Source of the DNA: Pedobacter frigiditerrae
GTDB lineage: Bacteria > Bacteroidota > Bacteroidia > Sphingobacteriales > Sphingobacteriaceae
Assembly: GCF_032678705.1 (NCBI RefSeq)
Contig: NZ_JAVTSS010000001.1
Coordinates: 1,426,001-1,490,000, forward strand
Length of the DNA: 64,000 bases
Direction of reading: 5' to 3'
Below, piece by piece: positions 36,493-46,583 of the stretch. Positions within the stretch are counted from its first letter, which is position 1, and each line of letters starts with the position of its first letter. Under the pieces are notes generated by a model. It had not been told where the DNA came from, ran no database searches, and saw only the letters and a program-made list of their open reading frames with translations. Both the position numbers and the translations under genes were made by a program.

Positions 36493-38385
36493 ATGACAGC
36501 AGCGGAGATATTAAAAAAATATTGGGGATTTGATAATTTTAGACCACTACAGGATGAGATTATCCAATCGGTTTTAAACGGAAAAGATACCCTTGCTTTG
36601 TTGCCAACTGGCGGAGGAAAATCTATATGCTTTCAGGTTCCAGCAATGGTGATGGATGGCATTTGCATCGTAGTTTCTCCTTTGGTAGCCTTGATGAAAG
36701 ACCAAGTTGAAAACTTAAAAGCCAAAGGAATTAATGCCATCGCCATTTATGCTGGGATGGGTAAAAGAGAAATTGATATCCTTTTAGATAATTGTATTTA
36801 CGGTAACATCAAATTCCTTTATTTATCTCCAGAACGATTGCTTTCGGAAATAGTAAGGGCTCGCATTTCTTATATGAATGTGAATTTAATAGCCATTGAT
36901 GAGGCTCATTGTATTTCCCAATGGGGATATGATTTCCGTCCGCCGTATTTAAAAGTTAAAGAACTTAGAGAAATTCATCCTGATAAGCCAATATTAGCCT
37001 TAACCGCTACTGCCACAGCTTTTGTAAAAGAAGATATCGTTCAGAAACTGGAGATGAAGGATGCTCAGGTTTTTGTTAAAAGTTTCTCGCGTAGAAATTT
37101 AAGTTACGTGGTTTATGATTTGGAAGATAAACATAAAAAGTTAATCGAAATAGCTAAAAATGTTAAAGGATGCGGCTTAGTCTATGTGAGAAATAGGCGG
37201 GAAACAGCCGAGGTAGCTCATTTTCTACAACGAAATGGAATCGCTGCAGATTTTTATCACGCTGGGATAGAAAAGGATTTACGTTTTAAAAAACAGGAAG
37301 ATTGGAAGAAGGATATAATTAGAATTATGGTTGCTACCAATGCTTTTGGCATGGGAATCGATAAGCCAAACGTTCGTTTTGTGATACACTTAGATTTACC
37401 AGATAGTTTAGAGGCTTATTATCAGGAAGCAGGTAGGGCAGGAAGAGATGAAAATCGTGCCTTTGCAGTATTATTAGCTAATAAATCAGATCAGCTGATA
37501 TTGAATGCAAAATATACCGATAGTTACCCAACTGTAGATGAAATCAAAAAAACGTATCATTATTTAGGAAGTTATTTTCAACTGGCATTTGGCGCTGGAG
37601 AGGGTTTAAGTTTTGAGTTTGATATAGCCGATTTTTGCAAGAAATTTAGTTTAGGTGTAATTAAAACCTTAGCTGCTTTGAAATTCTTGGAACACGATGG
37701 TTATATCGCCTTGTCTGAGAATATTTTCTTGCAATCGAGGATTATGTTTACGGCAAGCCACGAAGATGTATATCGTTTTCAAATAGAGAATTCTGCTTAC
37801 GACCCCATTATAAAAACTATTCAGCGTAGTTATGGAGGTGCTTTTGATGGTTATGTAAAAATAAAAGAATCAGATTTATCTAATCGCTTAAAACTCTCTT
37901 ACAAAGATGTAATTGAAATTTTAAATCGTTTACAGCAATTTGAAATCCTGTCTTATCTGCCACAAACCGACCAACCGCAACTGCAATTTATTTTGCCCAG
38001 AAGAGACCAAGCTCATTTAGATATCGACGTAAAATATATCAAGCTTCGCCAGCAAATTCAAAAAGACCAAGTAAGTGCAGTTTTAAGTTATGCATCTACA
38101 CAACTTTGCAGAAGTAAACAATTGCTACATTATTTTGGAGAAACGAATGCCGAAAAATGTGGTTTCTGCGATATCTGCCTTGCTGAAAGGAAGTTAGAAG
38201 AAGCAGCTCAATTGAAAGATAAAATAGAATTTGAAATTGCCACGCTATTGCAAAGCCAGCATTATAGTTTGGACGATTTAGTTGAAAGTTTAGAGACGGG
38301 TACTGACAATGAAAAAATAGAAAGAATTAGGGAATTATTGGATGCTGGAAAAATTAAGACTGATGGAAAGAAGTATTATTTGTAA
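36493..38385 (+). CDS. recQ: RecQ family ATP-dependent DNA helicase
   Basis: RecQ unwinds DNA 3' to 5' in recombination and repair. The 630-residue protein has motif I LPTGGGKS, the DEAHCISQWGYDFRP block (motif II with aromatic-rich loop), SLEAYYQEAGRAGRDE (motif VI) and the zinc-binding cysteines CGFCDIC. The C-terminus ends in a short region with no recognisable HRDC domain, a known variant. Bacteroidota often carry more than one RecQ; this may be a paralogue of a canonical one. Confidence 0.95.
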   Translation: MTAAEILKKYWGFDNFRPLQDEIIQSVLNGKDTLALLPTGGGKSICFQVPAMVMDGICIVVSPLVALMKDQVENLKAKGINAIAIYAGMGKREIDILLDNCIYGNIKFLYLSPERLLSEIVRARISYMNVNLIAIDEAHCISQWGYDFRPPYLKVKELREIHPDKPILALTATATAFVKEDIVQKLEMKDAQVFVKSFSRRNLSYVVYDLEDKHKKLIEIAKNVKGCGLVYVRNRRETAEVAHFLQRNGIAADFYHAGIEKDLRFKKQEDWKKDIIRIMVATNAFGMGIDKPNVRFVIHLDLPDSLEAYYQEAGRAGRDENRAFAVLLANKSDQLILNAKYTDSYPTVDEIKKTYHYLGSYFQLAFGAGEGLSFEFDIADFCKKFSLGVIKTLAALKFLEHDGYIALSENIFLQSRIMFTASHEDVYRFQIENSAYDPIIKTIQRSYGGAFDGYVKIKESDLSNRLKLSYKDVIEILNRLQQFEILSYLPQTDQPQLQFILPRRDQAHLDIDVKYIKLRQQIQKDQVSAVLSYASTQLCRSKQLLHYFGETNAEKCGFCDICLAERKLEEAAQLKDKIEFEIATLLQSQHYSLDDLVESLETGTDNEKIERIRELLDAGKIKTDGKKYYL

Positions 38386-38495
38386 TGAAATGTTAGACAT
38401 GAGATTTGAGATATGAGTGAAAGTTCCAAGCAACTAAACAACTCCACATTTAACAACTAAGCGATTTTTTATCTACTTTTAGTTAATCTAAAATT

Positions 38496-39809
38496 ATGCA
38501 AGCAAAAAACGACAAAAAGACAATTCGCTCTTGGGCTTATTTCGATTGGGCTAATTCAGCTTATAACCTAGTTATCACTTCAACCATATTTCCAGCTTAT
38601 TATACAATCATCACATCAGATAAAAATCCTGATACGATTGATTATGTGAATTTTTTTGGAAGAAAGTTCGTTAACTCTGCCCTTTACAGTTACGCCATGG
38701 CTTTTGCTTTTTTGGTGATCGCAATTTTGTCTCCGATACTTTCTTCTATTGCAGATACAAGAGGTAACAAGAAGGTTTTTATGCAGATGTTTACCTATTT
38801 AGGTTCATTAGCTTGTTGCGGGTTGTTTTTCTTCAAGATAGAAACTTTGGAATTGGGCGTTATCTTATGTGTTATTGCGGCGATAGGTTTTTGGGGAAGT
38901 TTAGTGTTTTACAATTCTTATTTGCCAGAAATTGCAACTGTTGACCAACAAGATAAAGTGAGTGCCAAAGGTTTTACTTATGGATATATTGGTAGTATCA
39001 TTTTGCAAATTATATGTTTTGTGTTTGTCTTTAAGCCAGATTGGTTTGGCATAACTGATAGCTCAATTCCAGCTAGGTTATCATTTTTTATGGTTGGCAT
39101 CTGGTGGATGGTTTTTGCACAAATTCCTTTCAGAAACCTGCCTAAGGGCAGTGCAAACTTTAAAGCAGAAAAAAATGTTTTTACAAATGGATTCAACGAA
39201 TTAAACAAGGTATGGTTACAGGTTAAAAAAATGGCTTACCTAAAGCGTTTTTTATATGCTTTTTTCTTTTACTCTATGGGTGTGCAGACCGTAATGTTAG
39301 TGGCAACCATATTTGGAGAAAAGGAATTACATCTCCCAACAGAAAAACTGATAGCAACTATTCTAATTTTGCAATTGGTAGCTATTCCTGGTGCAATGCT
39401 GATGTCATATTTATCATCAAAAAAATATGGCAATGTTAATGTTTTGATAGGCGTTGTAATCATTTGGATTGGTTCATGTGTAGCAGCCTATTTCATACGT
39501 ACAGAATATCAATTTTATGCCTTAGCAGCTGTAATTGGTTTAATAATGGGCGGAATTCAATCTTTATCGCGTTCAACCTATTCTAAGTTTTTGCCACAAG
39601 AAAGTCCAGATCATACTTCATTCTTTAGCTTTTATGACGTAACAGAGAAGGTTGCACTCGTATTTGGTATGTTTAGTTTTGGCTATATTGAGGAATATAC
39701 TGGGAGTATGAGAAATTCTGTTATCGCATTAACCGTGTTTTTTATTTTAGGTTTAGTATTTTTGCTGTTCTTAAAAAAGGTAGAGCCGAAAACTGTTGTT
39801 GTTGAGTAG
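38496..39809 (+). CDS. MFS transporter, UMF1/Atg22-like family
   Basis: The 437-residue membrane protein begins KKTIRSWAYFDWANSAYN, the hallmark of the UMF1 (Atg22-like) branch of the major facilitator superfamily, and shows about 12 hydrophobic segments. It is predicted to export small molecules such as amino acids, by analogy with Atg22. It is followed 25 bases later by a LutA-like gene and may share its transcript. Substrate is unknown. Confidence 0.92.
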   Translation: MQAKNDKKTIRSWAYFDWANSAYNLVITSTIFPAYYTIITSDKNPDTIDYVNFFGRKFVNSALYSYAMAFAFLVIAILSPILSSIADTRGNKKVFMQMFTYLGSLACCGLFFFKIETLELGVILCVIAAIGFWGSLVFYNSYLPEIATVDQQDKVSAKGFTYGYIGSIILQIICFVFVFKPDWFGITDSSIPARLSFFMVGIWWMVFAQIPFRNLPKGSANFKAEKNVFTNGFNELNKVWLQVKKMAYLKRFLYAFFFYSMGVQTVMLVATIFGEKELHLPTEKLIATILILQLVAIPGAMLMSYLSSKKYGNVNVLIGVVIIWIGSCVAAYFIRTEYQFYALAAVIGLIMGGIQSLSRSTYSKFLPQESPDHTSFFSFYDVTEKVALVFGMFSFGYIEEYTGSMRNSVIALTVFFILGLVFLLFLKKVEPKTVVVE

Positions 39810-39834
39810 GGAGCCTGAAATTTAATATCCACTA

Positions 39835-40563
39835 ATGAAGATAGAGTTATTTGTTCCCTGTTTTGTAGACCAATTATATCCTGAAACTGCATTTAATACA
39901 ATTAAAGTCCTCGAAAAGGCAGGTTGCGAAGTAAGTTATAACTCAAAGCAAACCTGTTGCGGTCAGCCAGCCTATAATGCTGGTTACTGGGAGCAAGCCA
40001 AAGAAATTGGCAACAAATTTTTAAACGATTTTTCTGATAATGAATATATAGTTGCTCCATCTGCATCTTGCGTAGGTATGGTAAAAAATGGATTTAATGA
40101 TTTGTTTACAAATACTATAGTTCATAATAAATGCAGGAATATGCAAGGTAACATCTTTGAACTTTCTGATTTCCTAATCAACATTGTTAAGAAAGATTAT
40201 TTTGGAGCAGAGCTCGATGGAAAAGCGGTTTACCATGATTCCTGTAGCGGTTTAAGAGAATGTAAAATAAAAGAAGAGCCTCGTCAGCTGCTTTCTAAAG
40301 TTCACGGTTTAGAAATGGTAGAGATGAAAGACACTGATATGTGTTGTGGTTTCGGCGGTACTTTCGCCGTTAAATTCGATGCAATTTCATCGGCTATGGC
40401 AGAACAAAAGGTAAATAATGCACTAGAAATGGAAGCAGAATACATTATTTCTACAGATTTATCTTGTTTAATGCATTTGGATGGCTACATCAAAAAAAAT
40501 AATGTGCCTATAAAAACAATGCATATTGCCGATGTATTGGCAAATGGTTGGTTAGATTATTAA
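39835..40563 (+). CDS. LutA-like (Fe-S)-binding oxidoreductase subunit
   Basis: The 242-residue protein has two cysteine-rich CCG domains of the heterodisulfide reductase/LutA type: QTCCGQPAYNAG in the first half and DMCCGFGGTFAVK in the second, with further cysteines in HDSCSGLREC. LutA works with LutB and LutC in L-lactate oxidation; neither is adjacent here, so the partners may lie elsewhere or the protein may have another role. It begins 25 bases after the transporter. Confidence 0.88.
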   Translation: MKIELFVPCFVDQLYPETAFNTIKVLEKAGCEVSYNSKQTCCGQPAYNAGYWEQAKEIGNKFLNDFSDNEYIVAPSASCVGMVKNGFNDLFTNTIVHNKCRNMQGNIFELSDFLINIVKKDYFGAELDGKAVYHDSCSGLRECKIKEEPRQLLSKVHGLEMVEMKDTDMCCGFGGTFAVKFDAISSAMAEQKVNNALEMEAEYIISTDLSCLMHLDGYIKKNNVPIKTMHIADVLANGWLDY

Positions 40564-40589
40564 TTTGGCTAATGGACAATAGTATTTAG

Positions 40590-40645
40590 CTGATAGTCTG
40601 GATGCGTTGCGCAACGTCTATGGACTATGGTCCATTGACTATCAG
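40590..40645. repeat. Dispersed palindromic repeat, copy 2
   Basis: CTGATAGTC (40590-40598) pairs with GACTATCAG (40637-40645), enclosing the smaller palindromes GTTGCGCAAC (40606-40615) and TGGACTATGGTCCA (40621-40634). It contains the 18-mer shared with the repeat upstream of ruvB. Confidence 0.75.
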
Positions 40646-40720
40646 TCTATCCTTATGTAATAAAAAAGTTATGTTAAAACAAATTAACCTTTTTTAACAT
40701 TTCAAGTCTAAAAACTACAA

Positions 40721-40728
40721 TAAATTTG
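40721..40728 (+). promoter_or_regulatory. -7 promoter box of the GLPGLI-like gene
   Basis: TAAATTTG matches TAnnTTTG exactly, with a TTTC at 40700-40703 as a possible -33 element. A leader of about 15 bases would precede the ATG at 40751. Confidence 0.5.
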
Positions 40729-40750
40729 TAGTATCAAAAACATTTACAAA

Positions 40751-41677
40751 ATGAACAAAACTCTGATTGCCTTTGTTGGCTTATTTTCAATAGCCTTAAC
40801 AAGTCAGGCTCAAAAAAAATCTGGAGCAATCCAGTTTGAAACAGCGATAGATCCTGTGGCAATGGCTGCTGAAAGAGGGATAACTTTATCTGAAGAGATG
40901 AAAGCTCGGATGCCAAAAAATCAAAAAGCAAACTTCGAATTGTTATTTACTGCTACTAACGCAAGCTATATGCCTGTAGAAGATACTGACGATAGCAATG
41001 GTGGTGGCGGTGGTGGTGGAATGATGCGTATGATGCGTTTTGCTGGTGGTGCTGGTGGCCAAAGAGAATATTTCTATTCTTTCGCTGACCAAAAATTGGT
41101 AGAAGTATTTGACTTAAGTGATACAACTTACGTAATGCAAAGCAAATTAACTGTTGCATCACAACCTAATTTAAATATGGGTGGTAACAGACAAGGTCAG
41201 GCTCAAGGTGGTGCTAATGCAACTGCTCCTGCAACTACTAGTTCAATTGAATATTTACCAGGAGAACCAAGATTTGAAATTGTAAAATCTGATGAGACAA
41301 AAAAAATAATTGGTTTTAACTGTAAAAAAGCTATTGTTAAAACTATCCGTAAAGCGAAAGTTTTAGGTGAAGTTGGTGAGATTGCTGATGAAACAGCAGT
41401 TTGGTATACAACTGAATTAGGTTTCAATTTTTCGCCAAATCCAAATATGTGGACGGAAGGTACAGTTTTATCTATTGAGACTAAAGGTAGTGCAACAACT
41501 GCTAAAAGTATTGAATATAGAGGTGTAAGTGCTAAAGATGTAACAGCTCCGAAAAAGGCTACTCCAATTACTCAAGAAGAGTATGTGGTTAAGATGCAAA
41601 ACATGATGAAAAGATTTAGCGGTGGCGGTAATAGAGGTGGCCAAGGTAGTCAAGTTAGAAGTGTAATTATTAATTAA
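40751..41677 (+). CDS. Secreted GLPGLI/DUF4412-like protein with Gly/Met-rich segment
   Basis: The 308-residue secreted protein (signal to about LTSQAQ) resembles the GLPGLI or DUF4412 group of Bacteroidota secreted proteins: a block with KIIGFNCKKAIVK and an aromatic TAVWYTTELGF region. A glycine-rich low-complexity stretch with methionines (GGGGGGGMMRMMRF) lies near residues 84-95 and a Gly/Gln-rich one near 145. Function is unknown, and the family call is moderate. It has its own promoter box and a strong terminator. Confidence 0.72.
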   Translation: MNKTLIAFVGLFSIALTSQAQKKSGAIQFETAIDPVAMAAERGITLSEEMKARMPKNQKANFELLFTATNASYMPVEDTDDSNGGGGGGGMMRMMRFAGGAGGQREYFYSFADQKLVEVFDLSDTTYVMQSKLTVASQPNLNMGGNRQGQAQGGANATAPATTSSIEYLPGEPRFEIVKSDETKKIIGFNCKKAIVKTIRKAKVLGEVGEIADETAVWYTTELGFNFSPNPNMWTEGTVLSIETKGSATTAKSIEYRGVSAKDVTAPKKATPITQEEYVVKMQNMMKRFSGGGNRGGQGSQVRSVIIN

Positions 41678-41696
41678 TTTTTCCTACATAGTTATG

Positions 41697-41731
41697 AAAG
41701 TCTCCCGATGTAAAATCGGGAGACTTTTTTT
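41697..41731 (+). terminator. Rho-independent terminator
   Basis: Stem AAAGTCTCCCGAT (41697-41709) pairs with ATCGGGAGACTTT (41715-41727), followed by further T. It ends the GLPGLI-like gene transcript. Confidence 0.92.
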
Positions 41732-41745
41732 GTTGTTAAATTTTC

Positions 41746-41753
41746 TAGATTTG
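41746..41753 (+). promoter_or_regulatory. Possible -7 box of the acyltransferase gene
   Basis: TAGATTTG matches TAnnTTTG exactly, 29 bases before the ATG at 41783. It lies just after a terminator. Confidence 0.35.
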
Positions 41754-41782
41754 GGAATTAAAGTCCTATTCGCACACATATA

Positions 41783-42871
41783 ATGATTGCCAAAGAAAAC
41801 TTACTAAAGACAAAACAACATTTTGAGATTTTAGATGGATTAAGAGGAATAGCTGCAATTGCAGTAGTTGTTTTTCATTTTATGGAAATAGCAATTACTG
41901 ATTATAGTAAAAATTTCATTGGCCATGGTTATTTAGCAGTCGATTTCTTTTTCTGTCTATCTGGTTTTGTAATAGTCTATGCCTATGACAATAGAATTGG
42001 ACAAATAGGCATCTGGCAATTTGTTAAGTTAAGGCTCATTCGTTTACAACCTTTAGTAATTATTGGCTCTATTTTAGGTTTGCTTACTTTTCTTTTTGAC
42101 CCGTTTAGCGATTTTTATGCTAGTTATGGTTTTGGCAAAACTGCACTCATTTTTATAAGCTCTGTTTTCGTAATTCCATACCCAGTAATGGAGGAGCGAT
42201 ACTTTAATCTCTTCAATCTAAACGCACCTGCTTGGTCACTCTTTTGGGAATATATAATAAATATAGTTTACGCTTCAGCACTTTTTAAAGCTCCAAAAAG
42301 AGTCTTACAGCTACTAACCATATTAGGAGCAGTTATTCTTTTTTATGTAGCTTTTAATTCTAAAAATATTGCAGGTGGTTGGGGTGGTCCAAACTTTTGG
42401 GATGGTGGCGCAAGAGTTTTATTTTCATTCCTTTTCGGGATGTTAATTTATCGGTCAAATTGGATTATCAAAAATAACATAGGCTTTTTAGGATTGGGTA
42501 TATTTTTATTAATTGGATTTTTAATTCCATATAATGATGAATACAACTGGCTTGTTGAGCCAATGCTAGCTATAATTTATTTCCCATTGATAGTTTCCTT
42601 AGGAGCTGGTAGTTCTTTAAAGCCATCAGTGAAAAAGTTGGCGGAATTATCTGGAGAAATATCATATCCACTATATATGACGCATTATCCTTTTGTTTGG
42701 ATATTCCTAACTTACGTTGCTGTGGTTAAGCCCTCGCTTTCTACACTGGCTTTTGTAATTCCTATTTCGGTTATCTCATTAATTATCCTCGCTTATCTGA
42801 TCTTGATATTTATTGATACGCCAATTCGTAATTATTTAAAAAACAAGCTAACGAAAACTTCTTTAAATTAA
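41783..42871 (+). CDS. Acyltransferase 3 family membrane protein
   Basis: The 362-residue integral membrane protein begins with the diagnostic FEILDGLRGIAAIAVVVFHF (catalytic-type H after VVF) and has about ten membrane segments. Acyltransferase-3 proteins add O-acyl groups such as acetyl to polysaccharides, lipids or antibiotics. No partner gene indicates the acceptor; the neighbours are a secreted protein and thrS. Probably monocistronic. Confidence 0.9.
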   Translation: MIAKENLLKTKQHFEILDGLRGIAAIAVVVFHFMEIAITDYSKNFIGHGYLAVDFFFCLSGFVIVYAYDNRIGQIGIWQFVKLRLIRLQPLVIIGSILGLLTFLFDPFSDFYASYGFGKTALIFISSVFVIPYPVMEERYFNLFNLNAPAWSLFWEYIINIVYASALFKAPKRVLQLLTILGAVILFYVAFNSKNIAGGWGGPNFWDGGARVLFSFLFGMLIYRSNWIIKNNIGFLGLGIFLLIGFLIPYNDEYNWLVEPMLAIIYFPLIVSLGAGSSLKPSVKKLAELSGEISYPLYMTHYPFVWIFLTYVAVVKPSLSTLAFVIPISVISLIILAYLILIFIDTPIRNYLKNKLTKTSLN

Positions 42872-42921
42872 GAGTGCTTATACTTTGAAATCTATCCTAA
42901 AATAGGCATCTTTGCATTTCA

Positions 42922-42944
42922 AAAATCACTTGGTATGTGATTTT
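42922..42944 (+). promoter_or_regulatory. Hairpin in the thrS leader
   Basis: AAAATCAC (42922-42929) pairs with GTGATTTT (42937-42944), 38 bases before the thrS start and followed after a few bases by a T-run. It could be an attenuator or a ThrRS-binding site, but no tRNA-like element is clear. Confidence 0.35.
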
Positions 42945-42982
42945 ACTAAACAATTTTTTTAACCTTTAAATCATAGTTGTAG

Positions 42983-44908
42983 ATGATTAACATTACTTTA
43001 CCTGATGGTTCAAGCCGTCAGTATGAAAAGGGCACATCTGCCCATCAAATAGCCTTGTCAATATCTGAGGGCTTAGCAAGAAACGTTTTAGCGGCAGAAG
43101 TTAACGGAGAGATCTGGGATTCTTCAAGAGCAATTGAAGCTGATTCTACTGTTAAATTACTAACATGGAATGATACAGCTGGTAAGGCTACGTTTTGGCA
43201 TTCGTCCGCACACTTAATGGCTGAGGCTTTAGAAGCACTTTATCCAGGTACAAAATTCGGTATTGGCCCTGCCATTGAAACCGGTTTCTATTACGATGTA
43301 GATTTTGGAGATAGAGAATTTTCTTCGGATGATTTTAAAGCCATCGAAACCAAAATGCTTGAACTAGCTAAACAAAAAGAAGAGTTTAGCAGAAAAAGTG
43401 TTAGCAAAGCTGATGCAATTCAATATTTTACAGAAAAAGGTGATGATTACAAACTAGATCTTTTACAAGGTTTAGATGATGGTAAAATTACTTTCTATAC
43501 ACAAGGTGAGTTTACAGACTTATGCCGCGGTCCACACATTCCTAATACTGGTTTTATCAAAGCTATAAAATTGATGAATGTTGCTGGTGCTTACTGGCGT
43601 GGAGATGAAACTAAAAAACAATTAACACGTATTTACGGTGTAACTTTTCCTAAAGCAAGTGAATTAACAGAATACCTGTTAATGATTGAGGAGGCTAAAA
43701 AACGTGATCACCGTAAATTAGGTAAGGAACTGGAGTTGTTCATGTTCTCTGAAAAAGTTGGTGCTGGTTTACCTATGTGGTTACCTAAAGGAACTGCCTT
43801 GCGTGAACGTTTAGCTCAATTTTTAACAAAAGCACAAGTTAAATCTGGTTACGAACAGGTAATCACTCCCCATATTGGTCATAAGAATTTGTATGTTACT
43901 TCTGGTCACTATGAGAAATATGGTAAGGATAGTTTTCAGCCTATAAAAACACCACAAGAAGGAGAGGAGTTTTTCTTAAAACCGATGAACTGCCCTCACC
44001 ATTGTGAGATGTATAAGTTTAAGCCTCGTTCTTATAAAGATTTACCGGTTCGTTTTGCAGAGTTTGGTACTGTTTATCGTTATGAGCAAAGCGGAGAATT
44101 ACACGGTTTAACTCGTGTTAGAGGCTTTACTCAAGATGATGCTCACTTATTCTGTCGTCCAGATCAAGTTAAGGAAGAATTTAAAAAAGTAATCGATTTG
44201 GTATTGTATGTTTTCAAATCTTTAGGGTTCGATAATTACATTGCACAAATTTCATTACGTGATCCAGAAAATAAAGCCAAATACATTGGTTCTGATGAGA
44301 ATTGGAAATTAGCCGAAACTGCTATAATAGAAGCTGTAGAAGAAATGGGTTTGCCAACTGTTGTAGAGCTTGGCGAGGCTGCTTTTTATGGCCCTAAGCT
44401 AGATTTTATGGTTAAGGATGCATTGGGCAGAAAATGGCAATTGGGTACAATCCAAGTAGATTATAACTTGCCAGAACGTTTTGAATTGGAGTATACTGGT
44501 AGCGATAACTTAAAACATCGTCCAGTAATGATTCACCGTGCACCATTTGGTTCATTAGAACGTTTTGTGGCAGTCTTGATAGAACATTGCGCTGGAAATT
44601 TCCCATTATGGCTTTCTCCGGAACAATATATAATTCTTCCTATCTCAGAGAAGTATGAAGAATATGCAAAAAAAGTTTCAGATGAACTAAATAATTCCGA
44701 TATTCGCGGTCTGATAGACTTTCGAGATGAAAAGATTGGAAGGAAAATCAGAGATGCTGAAGTTAAAAAGTTGCCTTATATGCTCATAATCGGCGAAAAG
44801 GAGATGGAAGAGCAAAAAGTTTCGGTTCGTAAACACGGACAAGGAGATTTAGGTTCAATGACTTTGGCAGAGTTTAGTGAAATAATAATTAAAGAAATAA
44901 CAGTTTAA
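42983..44908 (+). CDS. thrS: Threonyl-tRNA synthetase
   Basis: ThrRS charges tRNA-Thr and edits Ser-tRNA-Thr. The 641-residue protein has an N-terminal TGS domain ([17 protein letters not shown]), the N2 editing domain with the zinc motif [10 protein letters not shown], and the class II core with [10 protein letters not shown] (zinc cysteine C), [15 protein letters not shown] and the anticodon-binding domain. It starts the operon thrS-infC-rpmI-rplT and its frame is the same as infC, separated by one stop codon and four sense codons. Confidence 0.98.
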   Translation: MINITLPDGSSRQYEKGTSAHQIALSISEGLARNVLAAEVNGEIWDSSRAIEADSTVKLLTWNDTAGKATFWHSSAHLMAEALEALYPGTKFGIGPAIETGFYYDVDFGDREFSSDDFKAIETKMLELAKQKEEFSRKSVSKADAIQYFTEKGDDYKLDLLQGLDDGKITFYTQGEFTDLCRGPHIPNTGFIKAIKLMNVAGAYWRGDETKKQLTRIYGVTFPKASELTEYLLMIEEAKKRDHRKLGKELELFMFSEKVGAGLPMWLPKGTALRERLAQFLTKAQVKSGYEQVITPHIGHKNLYVTSGHYEKYGKDSFQPIKTPQEGEEFFLKPMNCPHHCEMYKFKPRSYKDLPVRFAEFGTVYRYEQSGELHGLTRVRGFTQDDAHLFCRPDQVKEEFKKVIDLVLYVFKSLGFDNYIAQISLRDPENKAKYIGSDENWKLAETAIIEAVEEMGLPTVVELGEAAFYGPKLDFMVKDALGRKWQLGTIQVDYNLPERFELEYTGSDNLKHRPVMIHRAPFGSLERFVAVLIEHCAGNFPLWLSPEQYIILPISEKYEEYAKKVSDELNNSDIRGLIDFRDEKIGRKIRDAEVKKLPYMLIIGEKEMEEQKVSVRKHGQGDLGSMTLAEFSEIIIKEITV

Positions 44909-44920
44909 CAGAAATTACAT

Positions 44921-45490
44921 TTGGCATTAGGAAGACCAGGATTTAATAGGGGACCACGTCCTCCTTTTAAGAAAAAAGAAGCAGAACATAATATTAATCA
45001 GTATATCAGAGCTCAAGAAGTTAGATTAGCTGGAGATAATGTTGAGCCGGGGATATACCCATTGGCAAAAGCTTTGGCACTTGCTGATGAGTTGGAATTA
45101 GATTTAGTAGAGATTTCTCCAAATGCAGTTCCACCTGTTTGCCGTATTATCGATTATAGCAAGTTTGTTTACGAACAAAAGAAAAAGCAAAAGGAGATAA
45201 AAGCAAACGCTAAACAGACTGTTATTAAAGAAATTCGTTTTGGTCCTAATACCAACGATCACGATTTTCAATTTAAGTTAAAACATGCTGTTAGCTTTTT
45301 AGAAAACGGCGAAAAAGTTAGAGCTTACGTACACTTTAAAGGTAGAGCGATTGTTTATAAAGAACAAGGTGAAATCTTATTGTTAAAGTTTGCACAAGCT
45401 TTAGAAGATATAGGTAAAGTAGAATTATTACCTAAATTAGAAGGAAAGCGTATGTTTTTAACATTAGCACCTAAAGTAGCAAAGAAGTAA
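44921..45490 (+). CDS. infC: Translation initiation factor IF-3 with a TTG start
   Basis: IF-3 prevents 70S assembly and checks the initiation codon. The 189-residue protein has the N-domain [16 protein letters not shown] and C-domain [14 protein letters not shown]. The TTG at 44921 is the only plausible start: upstream in the same frame is the thrS stop at 44906-44908, followed only by CAG, AAA, TTA and CAT, and no ATG occurs near. A rare start codon suits autoregulation, since IF-3 represses initiation from non-AUG codons (known for E. coli AUU). It is followed by rpmI and rplT. Confidence 0.95.
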   Translation: MALGRPGFNRGPRPPFKKKEAEHNINQYIRAQEVRLAGDNVEPGIYPLAKALALADELELDLVEISPNAVPPVCRIIDYSKFVYEQKKKQKEIKANAKQTVIKEIRFGPNTNDHDFQFKLKHAVSFLENGEKVRAYVHFKGRAIVYKEQGEILLLKFAQALEDIGKVELLPKLEGKRMFLTLAPKVAKK

Positions 45491-45515
45491 TACATATATA
45501 AATTAAAACAAGGTT

Positions 45516-45716
45516 ATGCCAAAAATGAAAACCAATTCCAGTGCTAAAAAGCGTTTTTCGCTTACTGGAACAGGTAAAATCAAAAGAAAGAACGCCTACA
45601 AAAGCCACATTTTAACAAAAATGAGCACTAAACGTAAGCGTAACTTAGGCCAGACTAGTCTGGTAAGTGATGCTGATATGGGCAACGTTAAACGTATGCT
45701 TGCAATCGGTAAATAA
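45516..45716 (+). CDS. rpmI: Ribosomal protein L35
   Basis: The 66-residue basic protein [20 protein letters not shown] is L35 of the large subunit; length and sequence match the family. It lies in the conserved infC-rpmI-rplT order, 25 bases after infC, and is probably co-transcribed. Confidence 0.98.
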   Translation: MPKMKTNSSAKKRFSLTGTGKIKRKNAYKSHILTKMSTKRKRNLGQTSLVSDADMGNVKRMLAIGK

Positions 45717-45786
45717 CTAATTTTTTAACCAGGTACTCGGTAACTAAGATTGCTAACGCAACACCGCTTATCAAAAACAACACACT

Positions 45787-46131
45787 ATGCCACGTTCGGT
45801 AAACGCAGTAGCTGCTAGACGCAGAAGAAAAAAAGTCCTAAATATGGCCAAAGGCTATTGGGGATCAAGAAGCAAGGTATTCACCATTGCTAAAAACACG
45901 GTAGAAAAAGGTTTGCAATATGCTTACCGTGACCGTAAAGTTAAGAAAAGAGAATTCCGCGGATTGTGGATCCAACGTATCAACGCTGGAGCACGTGAGC
46001 ACGGTGTATCTTACTCTCAATTAATTGGTAAATTGGCAGCTAAAAATATCGGTTTAAACCGTAAAGTATTAGCTGACTTAGCAATGAACCATAAAGATGC
46101 TTTCAAAGCAATTATTGATGCAGTAAAATAA
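45787..46131 (+). CDS. rplT: Ribosomal protein L20
   Basis: The 114-residue basic protein begins [16 protein letters not shown] and has the L20 block [15 protein letters not shown]; it binds 23S rRNA early in assembly. It ends the thrS-infC-rpmI-rplT operon, 70 bases after rpmI. In some bacteria L20 represses the operon by binding a leader; no obvious site is visible here. A terminator follows at 46149. Confidence 0.98.
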   Translation: MPRSVNAVAARRRRKKVLNMAKGYWGSRSKVFTIAKNTVEKGLQYAYRDRKVKKREFRGLWIQRINAGAREHGVSYSQLIGKLAAKNIGLNRKVLADLAMNHKDAFKAIIDAVK

Positions 46132-46583
46132 AAAATACAATACAAAAGAAAAGGGGAGCAATTTGTTCCCCTTTTTTTATGCCTTTTCAATTCGTGTCAT
46201 ACTGAGCTTGTCGAAGGACTTTTGTTAGATTGTCATTCAGAGCGAAGCGAAAAATCTCTCGAATTAGAATACTATAAAGTAGGAATAACATTTTTTGAGA
46301 AAAGCAATTTCATTACATCTATTAAAGTCAGTCTGGCTTTCCGCTAAATCTTTTTACCCCTAAATCCCCTAAAGGGGACTGTGTAAAAAGTATACCGCTC
46401 CTCCCGATAACTATCGGGACCAGTTTAGAGAACTTAAAACAGTGCAAGAAATAAGAGGTCCTTTGCAAAGCGAAATTGTATGTCTGAAAGTAAACATACT
46501 TCAATATTTGGAAAATAGAATATAACGACGTTAAACTTGGAATTTTTACTTGATATTTCTTTGCGCTCTTTGTGTCTTTGCGG
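46132..46583. other. 452-bp repeat-rich intergenic region
   Basis: No gene is evident. After the terminator at 46149-46178 it holds a REP-like tract 46196-46260 (GTCATACTGAGCTTGTCGAA then GTCATTCAGAGCG), a fragment with GTCTGGCTTTCCGCT near 46330, the palindrome AAATCCCCTAAAGGGGACT at 46362-46380, and CCCGATAACTATCGGG near 46404. Confidence 0.55.
46149..46178 (+). terminator. Rho-independent terminator of the rplT operon
   Basis: Stem around AAGGGGA (46151-46157) with TCCCCTT (46167-46173), then a T-run, just after rplT. Confidence 0.85.

Noticed and set aside
38978..39208. Minus-strand ORF within the transporter gene
   Set aside because: It is one of many antisense frames inside conserved genes, with no signal or family resemblance.
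44919..44921. ATT as rare infC start, as in E. coli
   Set aside because: The ATT at 44919 is not in the infC frame; TTG 44921 is.
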